Positions 34,419 to 42,289 of a stretch of DNA of 64,000 nt are shown here, piece by piece. The notes beneath the pieces are model-generated. The model had not been told where the DNA came from. It searched no databases and was given only the letters and a program-made list of their open reading frames with translations. Each line of letters begins with the position of its first letter. The first letter of the stretch is position 1. The translations under genes and the position numbers were made by a program. Source of the DNA: Solicola gregarius. Its GTDB lineage: Bacteria; Actinomycetota; Actinomycetes; Propionibacteriales; Nocardioidaceae. Where the stretch lies: assembly GCF_025790165.1 (NCBI RefSeq), contig NZ_CP094970.1, forward strand, positions 1,798,001 to 1,862,000, written 5' to 3'.

Positions 34419-34829
34419 ATGAGACGACCACTCATCTCGGCCGGTGCAGCATGCGCAACGGCCATCGCGACGATCGCCGTCATGTCCGGCGCGCCATCGA
34501 CGGCCAGCGTGCCGGTCGACTCCGGCACGGATTCGGCGTACGGGTGCTCCCTCTGGGCACTTGCCGACGTCGTCGACGGGAAGCCGGAGATCTACGCAGG
34601 CGGCGGCGTCAACTGCGATCCGGCCGAAGCCAAGCTGATCACGGTCTCGCTCTACCAGGACGGGCAGCTCGTGCATGAGGCCACGTCCGAATGCGGAATG
34701 ACGACCGCCTGCGCGACGAACACGCCGACGGCGTTCAACCCCGACGGGCTGCAGGAATGGTGCGCGCGTACGTGGAGCGGCGGAGACCTGTCCAACCCGC
34801 CTCCGGCCTGGAGCTGCTTCTGGGACTGA
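34419..34829 (+). CDS. Small secreted cysteine-containing protein (paralogue 2)
   Basis: A 136-residue exported protein: signal MRRPLISAGAACATAIATIA, mature part with cysteines at YGCSLW, VNCDPA, SECGMT, TACATN, WCART and SCFWD. It shares with the preceding gene the order Cys-xx-ADVVD-...-GGxxNC-xP-...-LYxDGxxxxxxxxxC. The site AAGGAGACATC precedes the ATG. Function unknown; both are probably stabilised by disulphides outside the cell. Confidence 0.78.
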   Translation: MRRPLISAGAACATAIATIAVMSGAPSTASVPVDSGTDSAYGCSLWALADVVDGKPEIYAGGGVNCDPAEAKLITVSLYQDGQLVHEATSECGMTTACATNTPTAFNPDGLQEWCARTWSGGDLSNPPPAWSCFWD

Positions 34830-34862
34830 GTGCCGTCAGCACGGTGGAGTGCGAGCGCGCAC

Positions 34863-34919
34863 TTTACAAACCACCATCTCTTGTCGACCGGTTGTACAAA
34901 CGCTACGGTTTTGTAAACC
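34863..34919. promoter_or_regulatory. Triple AT-rich operator upstream of alkB
   Basis: Three related elements lie just before the alkB ribosome site: TTTACAAACC (34863), GTTGTACAAACG with the perfect palindrome TTGTACAA (34892-34899), and GGTTTTGTAAACC (34908-34919). The outer two are nearly inverted copies of each other. The TetR gene downstream of alkB is the natural candidate regulator; binding is inferred. Confidence 0.6.
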
Positions 34920-34932
34920 TCAGGCGGGAGTC

Positions 34933-36372
34933 ATGATGATCGACGAGACCGGCACCATCCCCGACGGCTCGACCGATCAGTGGCGGGACAAGAAGCGCTA
35001 CCTCTGGTTGATCGGCCTCGTCGTGCCGTCGCTCGCCTTCGTGGCACTCGGCATGTATGCCTTGACCGGTTGGGGCTTGTGGTTCTGGATCGGCCCGATC
35101 GTGATCTTCGTGATCGTGCCCGCGATCGACCTGCTCACCGGCCTCGACCGGTCCAACCCACCCGACGACGTGATCGAGGCGCTGGAGAAGGACAGGTACT
35201 ACCGCTGGATCACGTACGTCTTCCTCCCGGTCCAGTACGCCGGATTCGGCACCGCATTCTGGGTCATCGCGCACGGCGACCTCTCGGTGGTCGACAAGAT
35301 CGGACTCGCGATCTCGATCGGCTGCATCGGGGGAATCGGCATCAACACCGCGCACGAACTCGGACACAAGAAGGAGAGCCACGAGCGCTGGCTGTCCAAG
35401 ATCGCGCTTGCACAGAGCTTCTACGGGCACTTCTACATCGAGCACAACCGTGGGCACCACGTACGCGTGGCGACGCCGGAGGACCCGGCCAGCGCGCGCA
35501 TCGGCGAGAACTTCTACCAGTACTGGCCGCGTACCGTCGCCGGGTCGATGATGAACGCGTGGCGACTGGAGCAGCGCAGATACGCCCGCCGGAGCAAGCA
35601 TCCCTTCCGCGTCGGCAACGACGTGCTCAACGCGTGGCTGATGTCGGCGGCGCTGTGGGCCGCGATGCTGGTCTGGCTCGGCGCCGGCATCCTGCCGTAC
35701 CTCGTCATCCAGGCGGTGGTCGGATTCTCCCTGCTCGAGGTGATCAACTACATGGAGCACTACGGCATGCTGCGGCAGCGGGTCGGCGTCGGCAAGCACG
35801 AACGGTACGAACGCGTCGACCCGTCACACAGCTGGAACTCCAACAACATCGCGACCAACGTTTTGCTCTACCACCTGCAACGGCACAGCGACCATCACGC
35901 GAACCCGACGCGTCGGTACCAGGCGCTGAGGGACTTCGAGGAGTCGCCCGTATTGCCCACCGGGTACGCCGGCATGATCATCCTGGCCGTCGTACCGGCG
36001 GTGTGGCGCCGGGTCATGGACCCGCGGGTGCTCCGCCACTTCGGCGGCGATATGAGCCGCGCGAACATCAGCCCGCGCAAGCGGGCGAGGGTGCTGCACC
36101 GGTACTCGTCGCCGACGCCGGACACGGGTACGTCCGGGTCGGCCGTGCCGACGCATTCCGAGGCGGTCGGGGCGCCCGGACAGGAACGGGCGGCGGGCGG
36201 GCGGTGCCCTGGTTGCGGGTACGTCTACGACGAGCGGATCGGTGCACCGCGTGAGGGGTTCCCAGCGGGTACGCCGTGGGCCGATGTTCCCGACTCGTGG
36301 GCGTGCCCCGACTGCGGCGTACGCGAGAAGGTCGACTTCGTGGTCCTGACCCGAGCGGACGTCGAGCGATGA
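34933..36372 (+). CDS. alkB: Alkane 1-monooxygenase fused to rubredoxin
   Basis: A 479-residue fusion. Residues 1-365 are membrane-bound AlkB with di-iron histidine boxes HELGH (141-145), HNRGHH (171-176) and HSDHH (318-322) plus NYMEHYG (272-278). After a Ser/Thr/Ala-rich linker, residues 425-475 are a rubredoxin with CPGCG and CPDCG. It hydroxylates n-alkanes at the terminal carbon using electrons via its own rubredoxin, an architecture known in actinobacteria such as Dietzia AlkW. The start is the first ATG of ATGATGATC, nine bases after GCGGGAG. No rubredoxin reductase is in the window. Confidence 0.96.
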   Translation: MMIDETGTIPDGSTDQWRDKKRYLWLIGLVVPSLAFVALGMYALTGWGLWFWIGPIVIFVIVPAIDLLTGLDRSNPPDDVIEALEKDRYYRWITYVFLPVQYAGFGTAFWVIAHGDLSVVDKIGLAISIGCIGGIGINTAHELGHKKESHERWLSKIALAQSFYGHFYIEHNRGHHVRVATPEDPASARIGENFYQYWPRTVAGSMMNAWRLEQRRYARRSKHPFRVGNDVLNAWLMSAALWAAMLVWLGAGILPYLVIQAVVGFSLLEVINYMEHYGMLRQRVGVGKHERYERVDPSHSWNSNNIATNVLLYHLQRHSDHHANPTRRYQALRDFEESPVLPTGYAGMIILAVVPAVWRRVMDPRVLRHFGGDMSRANISPRKRARVLHRYSSPTPDTGTSGSAVPTHSEAVGAPGQERAAGGRCPGCGYVYDERIGAPREGFPAGTPWADVPDSWACPDCGVREKVDFVVLTRADVER

Positions 36373-36389
36373 GATTCCCTAGGTCAACC

Positions 36390-36510
36390 TTAGGCGGCTT
36401 GGAGTTGCATCGCGCCTCCGTGGAGTTGGGGGTTGTAGGGGGTGTGGTCTTGCCAGCAGCGCCAGATGACGCGGATCCAGGCGCGGTCGCGGCGCTCGCG
36501 TGCCGTAGGT
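36390..36510 (-). mobile_element. IS110-family transposase C-terminal remnant
   Basis: On the minus strand, one frame translates as PTARERRDRAWIRVIWRCWQ, then DHTPYNPQLHGGAMQLQAA and a TAA at 36392-36390. This matches the conserved C-terminal end of IS110/IS116/IS902 transposases. Nothing else of the transposase is present: the frame ends at the TetR start region. It is therefore a short relic between alkB and the TetR gene, too short to be mobile. Confidence 0.75.
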
Positions 36511-36517
36511 TCGTGTC

Positions 36518-37108
36518 ATGACGGTTGCACGGCCGCGAGCCGCACCGCAGACGCATCGGGGGCGCATCATCGCGGCGGCCGCACGCATCACGACCGAGTC
36601 GGGTTGGTCGGACGTCACGATGGCACGGCTCGCCAGCGAGGTCGGCGTCAGCAGACAGACGGTCTACAACGAGATCGGCGCCAAGGACGCGCTGGCCGAG
36701 GCGATGGTCCTGACCGAACTGCAACGCTTCCTCGGTGTCGTCGAGGAAGCATTCGAGGTGAGTCCGCACGACCTGGTCGACGCGATCCGCGCGGCCGCGT
36801 ACGGCGTGCTCGACCTCGCCCTGGACAACCGACTGCTGCAGGCGATCGTGTCGGCCACGCACGGGGCTAGTACCGAGTTGCTTCCGTTGCTCACAACGCA
36901 TTCGGGCTCACTGCTCGCGACCGCCAAGGAGGTCGTCGCGCGGCGGATGCGTACGTACGAGATTCCGCTCGATGCCGACCGTCTCGACGCACTCGTCGAC
37001 CTCGTCGTACGCACCGTGCTCAGCCAGGTGATGCAGCCGAACAAGTCACCGGCCCGCTCCGCCGACGACCTTGCCTGGTTGGCCGATCGGGTTCTCCGCT
37101 CGCACTGA
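36518..37108 (+). CDS. TetR-family regulator, probable alkB regulator
   Basis: A 196-residue TetR protein with the DNA-binding helix VTMARLASEVGVSRQTVYNE near residue 34 and a helical effector domain. Such TetR genes follow alkB in many actinobacteria and respond to alkane-derived fatty acids. It is 145 bases after alkB; the gap is occupied by a transposase remnant, so its original promoter or leader may have been replaced. The target is probably the operator at 34863-34919. Confidence 0.92.
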   Translation: MTVARPRAAPQTHRGRIIAAAARITTESGWSDVTMARLASEVGVSRQTVYNEIGAKDALAEAMVLTELQRFLGVVEEAFEVSPHDLVDAIRAAAYGVLDLALDNRLLQAIVSATHGASTELLPLLTTHSGSLLATAKEVVARRMRTYEIPLDADRLDALVDLVVRTVLSQVMQPNKSPARSADDLAWLADRVLRSH

Positions 37109-37117
37109 CTGCTCCCG

Positions 37118-37210
37118 CCCCGGAGCGGTCTATGCGGGATTGATGGATTCCCCGGAGCGGTCGGTGTGGGATTGATGGATACCTATTCCACCGATCGCAC
37201 AACGACCGCT
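37118..37210. repeat. Family B palindrome preceded by a direct repeat
   Basis: Two 33-base near-identical units (37118-37150 and 37150-37182), each CCCCGGAGCGGTC, five variable bases, GGGATTGATGGAT. The second unit forms the left arm of a palindrome (37156-37210) whose right arm is TCCACCGATCGCACA...CGACCGCT around loop TACCTAT. The right arm ends at the -35 element of the ArsR promoter. Confidence 0.75.
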
Positions 37211-37263
37211 TGACATGCGCGGAGAGTCAACCTACGCTTTGATCAACCGATCAGTTGATAAAG
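37210..37263 (+). promoter_or_regulatory. Promoter and operator of the ArsR/SRPBCC operon
   Basis: TTGACA (37210-37215), 17 bases, TACGCT (37233-37238) give a strong sigma-70-type promoter. Over the expected start point lies CTTTGATCAAC-CGATCA-GTTGATAAAG (37237-37263), an inverted repeat, with another TTGATCAT at 37271. This fits autorepression by the ArsR-type protein encoded next. Confidence 0.75.
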
Positions 37264-37276
37264 AGTTAGGTTGATC

Positions 37277-37615
37277 ATGAAGCGGAACGAGGAGCACCTG
37301 GACCGGGCGTTCATGGCCCTGGCCGACCCCGTACGCCGGGCGCTCATCGCGCGACTGTCTCGCGGACCGGCGACGGTCAACGAGCTCGCCGAGCCGTTCG
37401 ACATCACCAAGCAGGCGATCTCGCGGCACATCTCGGTGCTCGAGGGCGCGGGCCTCATCACTCGTACGCGGGACGGCCAGCGCCGGCCCTGCCATCTCGA
37501 TCCGGCGGCGCTCGAGGCGCTGACCGGGTGGATCGACGAACACCGGCTCAACGCCGAGCGGCAGTTCCGCCGCCTCGACAAACTGCTCACCACCATGAAA
37601 GAGGAAGAACAATGA
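37277..37615 (+). CDS. ArsR-type winged-helix regulator
   Basis: A 112-residue regulator with ALADPVRRALIARLSRGPAT and the recognition helix FDITKQAISRHISVLEGAGL around residues 38-58. It lacks the CxC metal site of ArsR/SmtB. This subgroup is paired with AHSA1-domain genes, and here its stop overlaps the next start (ATGA). The ATG at 37277 is preferred to the TTG at 37271. Confidence 0.93.
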   Translation: MKRNEEHLDRAFMALADPVRRALIARLSRGPATVNELAEPFDITKQAISRHISVLEGAGLITRTRDGQRRPCHLDPAALEALTGWIDEHRLNAERQFRRLDKLLTTMKEEEQ

Positions 37616-38097
37616 GCACCAACCCCACCACCATCACCACCGAGCCCGGCACCCCGTTCATCGACATCGAGCGGGTAGTCGACGCGGCGCCGGCAACGGT
37701 GTTCCGCGCGTACACCGAACCCGACCTGGTCGAGCAGTGGCTCGGCCCACGCAGCCTGTCGATGAAGGTCGAGGAGTTCGATGCACGCCAGGGCGGCAGC
37801 TACCGCTACGTGAACACCGACGACGAAGGCAATACGTACGGCTTCCGCGGCGTGTTCCACTCGGTCGACAAGGACGAGCGGATCATCCAGACCTTCGAGT
37901 TCGACGGCGCACCCGGCCTGGTCGCCATCGAGACCGCAACCTTCGAGGACCTCGGCGACGGGCGTACGCGCGTACGTGCGCATTCGGTGTTCCCGTCCGT
38001 CGAGGCGCGCGACGGCATGGCGGAGTCGGGTATGGAGGTAGGCGTCAACGAAGGGTACGAGCGACTCGACGAGCTCGTGGCGAAGCTCGACGCGTGA
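37612..38097 (+). CDS. SRPBCC (AHSA1-like) domain protein
   Basis: A 161-residue helix-grip protein with IERVVDAAPATVFRAYTEPD near 20, VEQWLGPRSLSMKVEEFDA and the C-terminal EVGVNEGYERLDELVAKLDA. The fold binds hydrophobic ligands in a cavity; the family has no single activity. It is co-translated with the ArsR-type regulator, so the ligand may be the signal the regulator responds to, but that is only inference. Confidence 0.92.
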   Translation: MSTNPTTITTEPGTPFIDIERVVDAAPATVFRAYTEPDLVEQWLGPRSLSMKVEEFDARQGGSYRYVNTDDEGNTYGFRGVFHSVDKDERIIQTFEFDGAPGLVAIETATFEDLGDGRTRVRAHSVFPSVEARDGMAESGMEVGVNEGYERLDELVAKLDA

Positions 38098-38107
38098 TCG
38101 CCCACCG

Positions 38108-38192
38108 GCCCAAACCCAGTGAGCCGGACGTTTGCGCGCGACACGCCGGCGTGTCTCCACTCGAACGTCCGGCTCAGGGGGCGGGTTTGGGC
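38108..38192. repeat. Family C palindrome between convergent operons
   Basis: Outer arms GCCCAAACCC / GGGTTTGGGC and inner arms TGAGCCGGACGTT / AACGTCCGGCTCA enclose the nested core GCGACACGCCGGCGTGT. It lies between the SRPBCC stop and the convergent ABC transporter ATPase stop. The core is identical in 14 bases (ACACGCCGGCGTGT) to the copy at 58834-58896. Confidence 0.8.
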
Positions 38193-38199
38193 TCGCGCG

Positions 38200-38934
38200 T
38201 CAGGTCGCGAGGAAGCGGCGCAGGAACTCCGCCGTACGCGCGCTGCTCGGCGACTCGAACACCTGCGCCGGCGTACCCGACTCCTCGACACGCCCGCCGT
38301 CGAGGAACACCACCCGGTCGGCGACGTCGCGTGCGAACGCCATCTCGTGCGTCGCCATCACGATCGTCATCCCCTGGGTCGCTAGATCGCGGATGATCTC
38401 GAGCACCTCGCCGACCAGCTCGGGGTCGAGCGCCGAGGTGATCTCGTCCAGCAGCAGCACGTGCGGGTCCATCGCGAGCGCGCGTACGACGGCGACGCGC
38501 TGCTGCTGACCACCCGACAACCGGTCGGGGTACGCATCCGCCTTGTCCTCGAGGCTGAAGCGCCGGAGCAGCTCATGCGCCTGGGCCTCCGCCTCGCCGC
38601 GCTTCGTACCCACGACGAACCGCGGGCCGAGCGTGACGTTGTCGAGCACGCTCAGATGCGGAAACAGGTTGTACGACTGGAACACCATGCCGAGGTGGCG
38701 GCGTACCTCGTCGGCATCGACGCGTGGGTCGGTGATCTCGCGATCCTCGAGCCACACTGCGCCGTCGTCGACGACCTCGAGCAGATTGATGCAGCGCAAC
38801 AGGGTCGACTTGCCCGACCCGGACGAGCCGATGACGCACACCACGTCGTGGGCGTCGACGCTCAGGTCGATGCCGCGGAGCACATCGGTGTCGCCGTAGC
38901 GCTTGCGGAGTCCCTCGACGCGCAGCAGAGTCAT
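38200..38934 (-). CDS. Polar amino acid ABC transporter ATP-binding protein
   Basis: A 244-residue ABC ATPase. Walker A GSSGSGKST near 35, Q-loop MVFQSYNLFPHLSV near 85, signature LSGGQQQRVAVVRALAMDP near 140, Walker B VLLLDEITSALDPE near 165 and MATHEMAFARDVADR near 200 are all intact. Closest in style to the His/Glu/Gln (PAAT) importers. The ATG overlaps the permease stop by four bases. Confidence 0.95.
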   Translation of the reverse strand: MTLLRVEGLRKRYGDTDVLRGIDLSVDAHDVVCVIGSSGSGKSTLLRCINLLEVVDDGAVWLEDREITDPRVDADEVRRHLGMVFQSYNLFPHLSVLDNVTLGPRFVVGTKRGEAEAQAHELLRRFSLEDKADAYPDRLSGGQQQRVAVVRALAMDPHVLLLDEITSALDPELVGEVLEIIRDLATQGMTIVMATHEMAFARDVADRVVFLDGGRVEESGTPAQVFESPSSARTAEFLRRFLAT

Positions 38935-39791
38935 GCGCCCGCCCCCTCGCGCCGGCTCGCCCGCAGCGACAACCAGTCGGTGAGCCGGGCCAGCGGGATC
39001 GTGGCGACGATGAAGAATCCCGCCGCCACCACGATCGGGGTGAAGATGAAGTCGCGGCTGGAGTACTCCTGTGCACGCCGCAGCGCCTCGACCAGCCCGA
39101 TCACGGAGACGAGCGCCGTGTCCTTCTGCAGCGACACGAAGTCGTTCAGCAGCGGCGGACCCACCCGGCGTAGCGCCTGCGGCAGGATCACCCGCCGCAG
39201 CGTCGTGAGGTACGACATGCCCAGCGACCGTGCGCTCGCCCACTGGCTCGGGTGCACCGACTGGATTCCCGCGCGGATCACCTCCGCGACGTACGCGCCG
39301 TAGCTCAGCGTCAAGGCGATCACGCCGAGCCAGAACGGACTCGCCGGAGTCCCCTGCAACTGCAGCGCCGGCATGCCGAACCCGACCAGGATGACGACCA
39401 GAAGCGTCGGCGTTCCGCGGAACACATCGGTGTAGACGATCGCGATCAGCTTCACCGGTGCGAGCGCGGGCGACGGGAGCACCCGCACGATCGCGACCAC
39501 GAGCGCCAGCACAAGCACGGCGACCTCGGTGACCATGAACAGCTTGATGTTGAGGACGAACGCCTCGCCGATGTCGGGGAACGTGCGCTTGACGTCCGAC
39601 CAGTTGAAGTACACCTCGTGCACGCGGTCCCAGCCGGGCGCGCTGACGACGGCGTACCCGATGAGCATGATCACGACGACCGTCGAGATCGTCGCGATGG
39701 CCGCTCGATTCAGGGTGCGCCGACGACGGAAGCGGATCCGCTCCTGTTGCCGGTCGCTGACGACCCAGGGGTCGGCTGCCTCCTCGCTCAC
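38931..39791 (-). CDS. Polar amino acid ABC transporter permease
   Basis: A 286-residue membrane protein with a cytoplasmic N tail, a first span near LNRAAIATISTVVVIMLIGY and the permease core containing FRGTPTLLVVILVGFG and EVIRAGIQSVHPSQWASARS, the EAA loop that docks on the ATPase. A single permease gene suggests a homodimer. The ATPase and binding-protein genes overlap it on either side. Confidence 0.94.
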   Translation of the reverse strand: MSEEAADPWVVSDRQQERIRFRRRRTLNRAAIATISTVVVIMLIGYAVVSAPGWDRVHEVYFNWSDVKRTFPDIGEAFVLNIKLFMVTEVAVLVLALVVAIVRVLPSPALAPVKLIAIVYTDVFRGTPTLLVVILVGFGMPALQLQGTPASPFWLGVIALTLSYGAYVAEVIRAGIQSVHPSQWASARSLGMSYLTTLRRVILPQALRRVGPPLLNDFVSLQKDTALVSVIGLVEALRRAQEYSSRDFIFTPIVVAAGFFIVATIPLARLTDWLSLRASRREGAGA

Positions 39792-40657
39792 GAAAGCTCA
39801 GGCACCTTCGTCGTCTCCGATAGCCACTTCTTCTCGAGCTCGGCGAGGGTGCCGTCGCTCTTCAGATCGTCGATCGCGGCGTTCACGCACGAGACGAGCG
39901 AATTGCCCTTCTCGAACAGCAGCCCGAACTCCTCGGTCTCGCCGGTCTCCGGCTGGAACTGCCCGACCAGCTTGCTCCCATCAAGTACCGCCGCGGTGAT
40001 GTAGTAGCCGGACGGCAGGTCGGCGATGAGCGCGTCGATCTGGCCGGCCTCCAGCGCCTTCGTCGCCTGGTTGGTGTCGTCGTAGATCGCGGGCTCCTGG
40101 TCGGGGCCGATCTGGTCGATCGCCTCCAGCGAGGTGGTGCCCACCTGCGCGCCGACCTTCGCGTCTTTGAGTTCGTCGAGGCTGATGATGTCGGCGTACT
40201 CGGAGTCGTCCATCGTGATCACCGCCTGCGCGGCGGCGTAGTACGGCTCGGAGAACGTCACGGCCTGCGCGCGCTTCTCGGTGATGGACACCTGGTTGAT
40301 GTCGAAGTCGAACTTCTTCTCACCCGGCTGGTAGCTGGTGTTGAACGGCACCGACGTCCACGTCACCTCGGACTTGTCGAAGCCGAGCCGGTCGGCGATC
40401 GCGTACGTGACCGCGCTCTCGTACCCCTTGCCGTTGCTCGGATCATCGTCGCTGAACCACGGGTCGTACGCGGGTGTGTCGGTCGCGACGGTCAGCGTGC
40501 CGGATTCGTACAGGTCGAGCTGGTCGGGCGTGCACTCGCTGAGCTTCGCGGGCTCCTTGCTCTGTGTGTCGTCGCTGCTGTCGTCCTCTGGAGCGCAGGC
40601 GACGACGCCGGCGAGGAGCAGGGCGGCGAAGGTCGCGGTACGTGCGGGGGTGTTCAT
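39788..40657 (-). CDS. Polar amino acid ABC transporter substrate-binding lipoprotein
   Basis: A 289-residue lipoprotein: MNTPARTATFAALLLAGVVA then Cys at residue 21 (lipobox GVVAC). The mature protein is a bacterial type 3 solute-binding fold, with GTLTVATDTPAYDPWFS, VSITEKRAQAVTFSEPYYAA, KVGAQVGTTS and a C-terminal LAELEKKWLSET. Likely to bind a polar amino acid; the residues do not let me choose which. It is the first gene of the three-gene transporter operon. Confidence 0.94.
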   Translation of the reverse strand: MNTPARTATFAALLLAGVVACAPEDDSSDDTQSKEPAKLSECTPDQLDLYESGTLTVATDTPAYDPWFSDDDPSNGKGYESAVTYAIADRLGFDKSEVTWTSVPFNTSYQPGEKKFDFDINQVSITEKRAQAVTFSEPYYAAAQAVITMDDSEYADIISLDELKDAKVGAQVGTTSLEAIDQIGPDQEPAIYDDTNQATKALEAGQIDALIADLPSGYYITAAVLDGSKLVGQFQPETGETEEFGLLFEKGNSLVSCVNAAIDDLKSDGTLAELEKKWLSETTKVPELS

Positions 40658-40757
40658 GGACGAAATCGTATTCTGTGGCCCTCCGCGTCGCTGCGGAACG
40701 TCCCGTCAGGTGCGCCCGCGCCCGTGCGGCAGGTGCAGACGACCGCGCCGGTGAGGG

Positions 40758-41339
40758 TCACCTGGCCTTGAGGCCGTCCACGACGATGTCGAGCACGCGG
40801 GCGCGCTGAGCGTCGTTCGCCGCGAACCCGGCGGTCCCGAGGACGGCGCTGAGGAGGGCCGTTGTGGCGTCGTCGCCGTCGACGTCGTCACGGAGCGTGC
40901 CCGCCTCTACCCCTGCGGCGAGGAAGTGTTCCACCGTTCCGCGGATCCGTTTGCGGGTCTCCGTCGCGGCGATCGCCCCGGTGGCGACGGCCTCCCGAAA
41001 CGCCTGTGCCATCCCGTGCTTGGTGGCGACGAAGGTGGCGTATCGATCGACCCAGCGCCTCAGGGCGACATCCGCGGGGTACGAACTGAGCAGGGCGTCG
41101 GCGTGCGCGACCACGTCGTCGAGCTCCGACCGGTACACCGCCTCGACCAGCGCCTGACGGTTCGAGAAGTTGCGGTAAAGCGTGCCGACACCGACGCCGG
41201 CGCGGCGCGCGAGCGAATCGAAGGTCACATCACCGTCGCCGGCGGCGAAGGCCTCGCTGGCGGCCGCGAGGATCTTGGCGCGGTTCCGTGCGGCGTCCGC
41301 GCGCGGACGCGGCGCCGGTGAGGGCTGGTCGGACAACAA
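40758..41339 (-). CDS. TetR-family regulator
   Basis: A 193-residue TetR protein: ADAARNRAKILAAASEAFAA and the recognition helix FDSLARRAGVGVGTLYRNFS near residue 45. The only start that fits the divergent layout is TTG at 41339 (or the next TTG, 41336), because a longer frame to 41552 would run over the SDR promoter and gene. The start lies within the left edge of an operator (41338-41358), a compact leader. It probably controls the divergent SDR gene and itself. Confidence 0.88.
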   Translation of the reverse strand: MLSDQPSPAPRPRADAARNRAKILAAASEAFAAGDGDVTFDSLARRAGVGVGTLYRNFSNRQALVEAVYRSELDDVVAHADALLSSYPADVALRRWVDRYATFVATKHGMAQAFREAVATGAIAATETRKRIRGTVEHFLAAGVEAGTLRDDVDGDDATTALLSAVLGTAGFAANDAQRARVLDIVVDGLKAR

Positions 41340-41394
41340 ACTGGAGACGTCTCCGTTTCGTGCTAGATTCGACCGTAGCGGAGGAACCTCCGCT
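41338..41394. promoter_or_regulatory. Twin TetR operators in the TetR/SDR divergent region
   Basis: Two palindromes share GGAG...CTCC: AAACTGGAGACGTCTCCGTTT (41338-41358, core GGAGACGTCTCC perfect) and AGCGGAGGAACCTCCGCT (41377-41394, perfect). They are 18 bases apart and lie between the TetR start and the SDR ribosome site, the arrangement for repression of both promoters. Confidence 0.75.
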
Positions 41395-41427
41395 TTGGAT
41401 CCAGTATGGCACGAAGGAGTCTCCACC

Positions 41428-42186
41428 ATGAGCGACGACCCCACTGCGTTGCCGGACGGCGAGGTGCGTCCCGACTCCGTCGCCCTCGTGACCGGGGCGA
41501 ACAGCGGAATCGGATACGAGATCGCCCGAGGGCTGTGCGACCGCGGCATCACCGTATGGCTCGGGGCCAGGAACCTGGATCGAGGCGAGGCCGCGGCCGC
41601 GACGCTTGGCGACGGCGCCCGCGCCGTTCAGCTCGACGTCACCGACCAGGAGTCCGTTGCCGCTGCGGCGCGACGGATCGAGTCGCTCGACATCTTGATG
41701 AACAATGCCGGCATCAACCCGGGCCGAGAGGACCTCGAGCGCACCGATATCGATCAGTTCCGTCGCGCGTACGAGACCAACGTCTTCGGCCTCTTCGCGG
41801 TCACCAAAGCCTTCGCCCCCGCTCTCCGGCGTTCCGAGCATCCACGCATCGTCAACGTCTCCAGCGGCACCGGATCCCTCGCCTGGAACAGTGGCCCGAA
41901 CCCGCAGTTCGACTGGGCTCGGGTGCAAGGTGGCGGCATCGCCTACCGATCGTCGAAGACCGCAGTGAATGCGGTCACTCTGCTGGCTGCGCAGTCGCTC
42001 GGTGACCGATTCAAGGTCAACGCGCTCGCGCCGGGCGCCCGCGCCACGAACCTACTTCCGAACATGACCGGACGTGCAGGAGACCCGGCCGAGGCCGCGG
42101 CCGGCGCGATCCGGCTGGCCCTTCTGCCCGACGACGGGCCCACCGGTGGGCTCTGGTCGTGGGACGGGACTCGCGCGCCCTGGTGA
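41428..42186 (+). CDS. SDR-family oxidoreductase
   Basis: A 252-residue short-chain dehydrogenase with VALVTGANSGIGYEIARGLC near 20, MNNAGINPG near 92 and the catalytic serine/tyrosine region NVSSGTGSL...AYRSSKTAVN near 145-175. GAAGGAGTCTCCACC provides the ribosome site before ATG 41428. It is divergent from and probably repressed by the TetR protein. Substrate is unknown; such pairs often remove reactive carbonyls or antibiotics. Confidence 0.93.
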   Translation: MSDDPTALPDGEVRPDSVALVTGANSGIGYEIARGLCDRGITVWLGARNLDRGEAAAATLGDGARAVQLDVTDQESVAAAARRIESLDILMNNAGINPGREDLERTDIDQFRRAYETNVFGLFAVTKAFAPALRRSEHPRIVNVSSGTGSLAWNSGPNPQFDWARVQGGGIAYRSSKTAVNAVTLLAAQSLGDRFKVNALAPGARATNLLPNMTGRAGDPAEAAAGAIRLALLPDDGPTGGLWSWDGTRAPW

Positions 42187-42289
42187 CAAGCCATTGGCGG
42201 GCGTTCATCAGATATCAGAGCTGCGGGCGATCGAGTTGGCCCTCGCGGCATGCGGTGGCCCTGTCGGCACGTCCGGCGACAATGGTGCG

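Noticed and set aside
36390-36510. An intact insertion sequence
   Set aside because: Only the last 38 codons of the transposase remain; no terminal repeats or catalytic DEDD residues are present.
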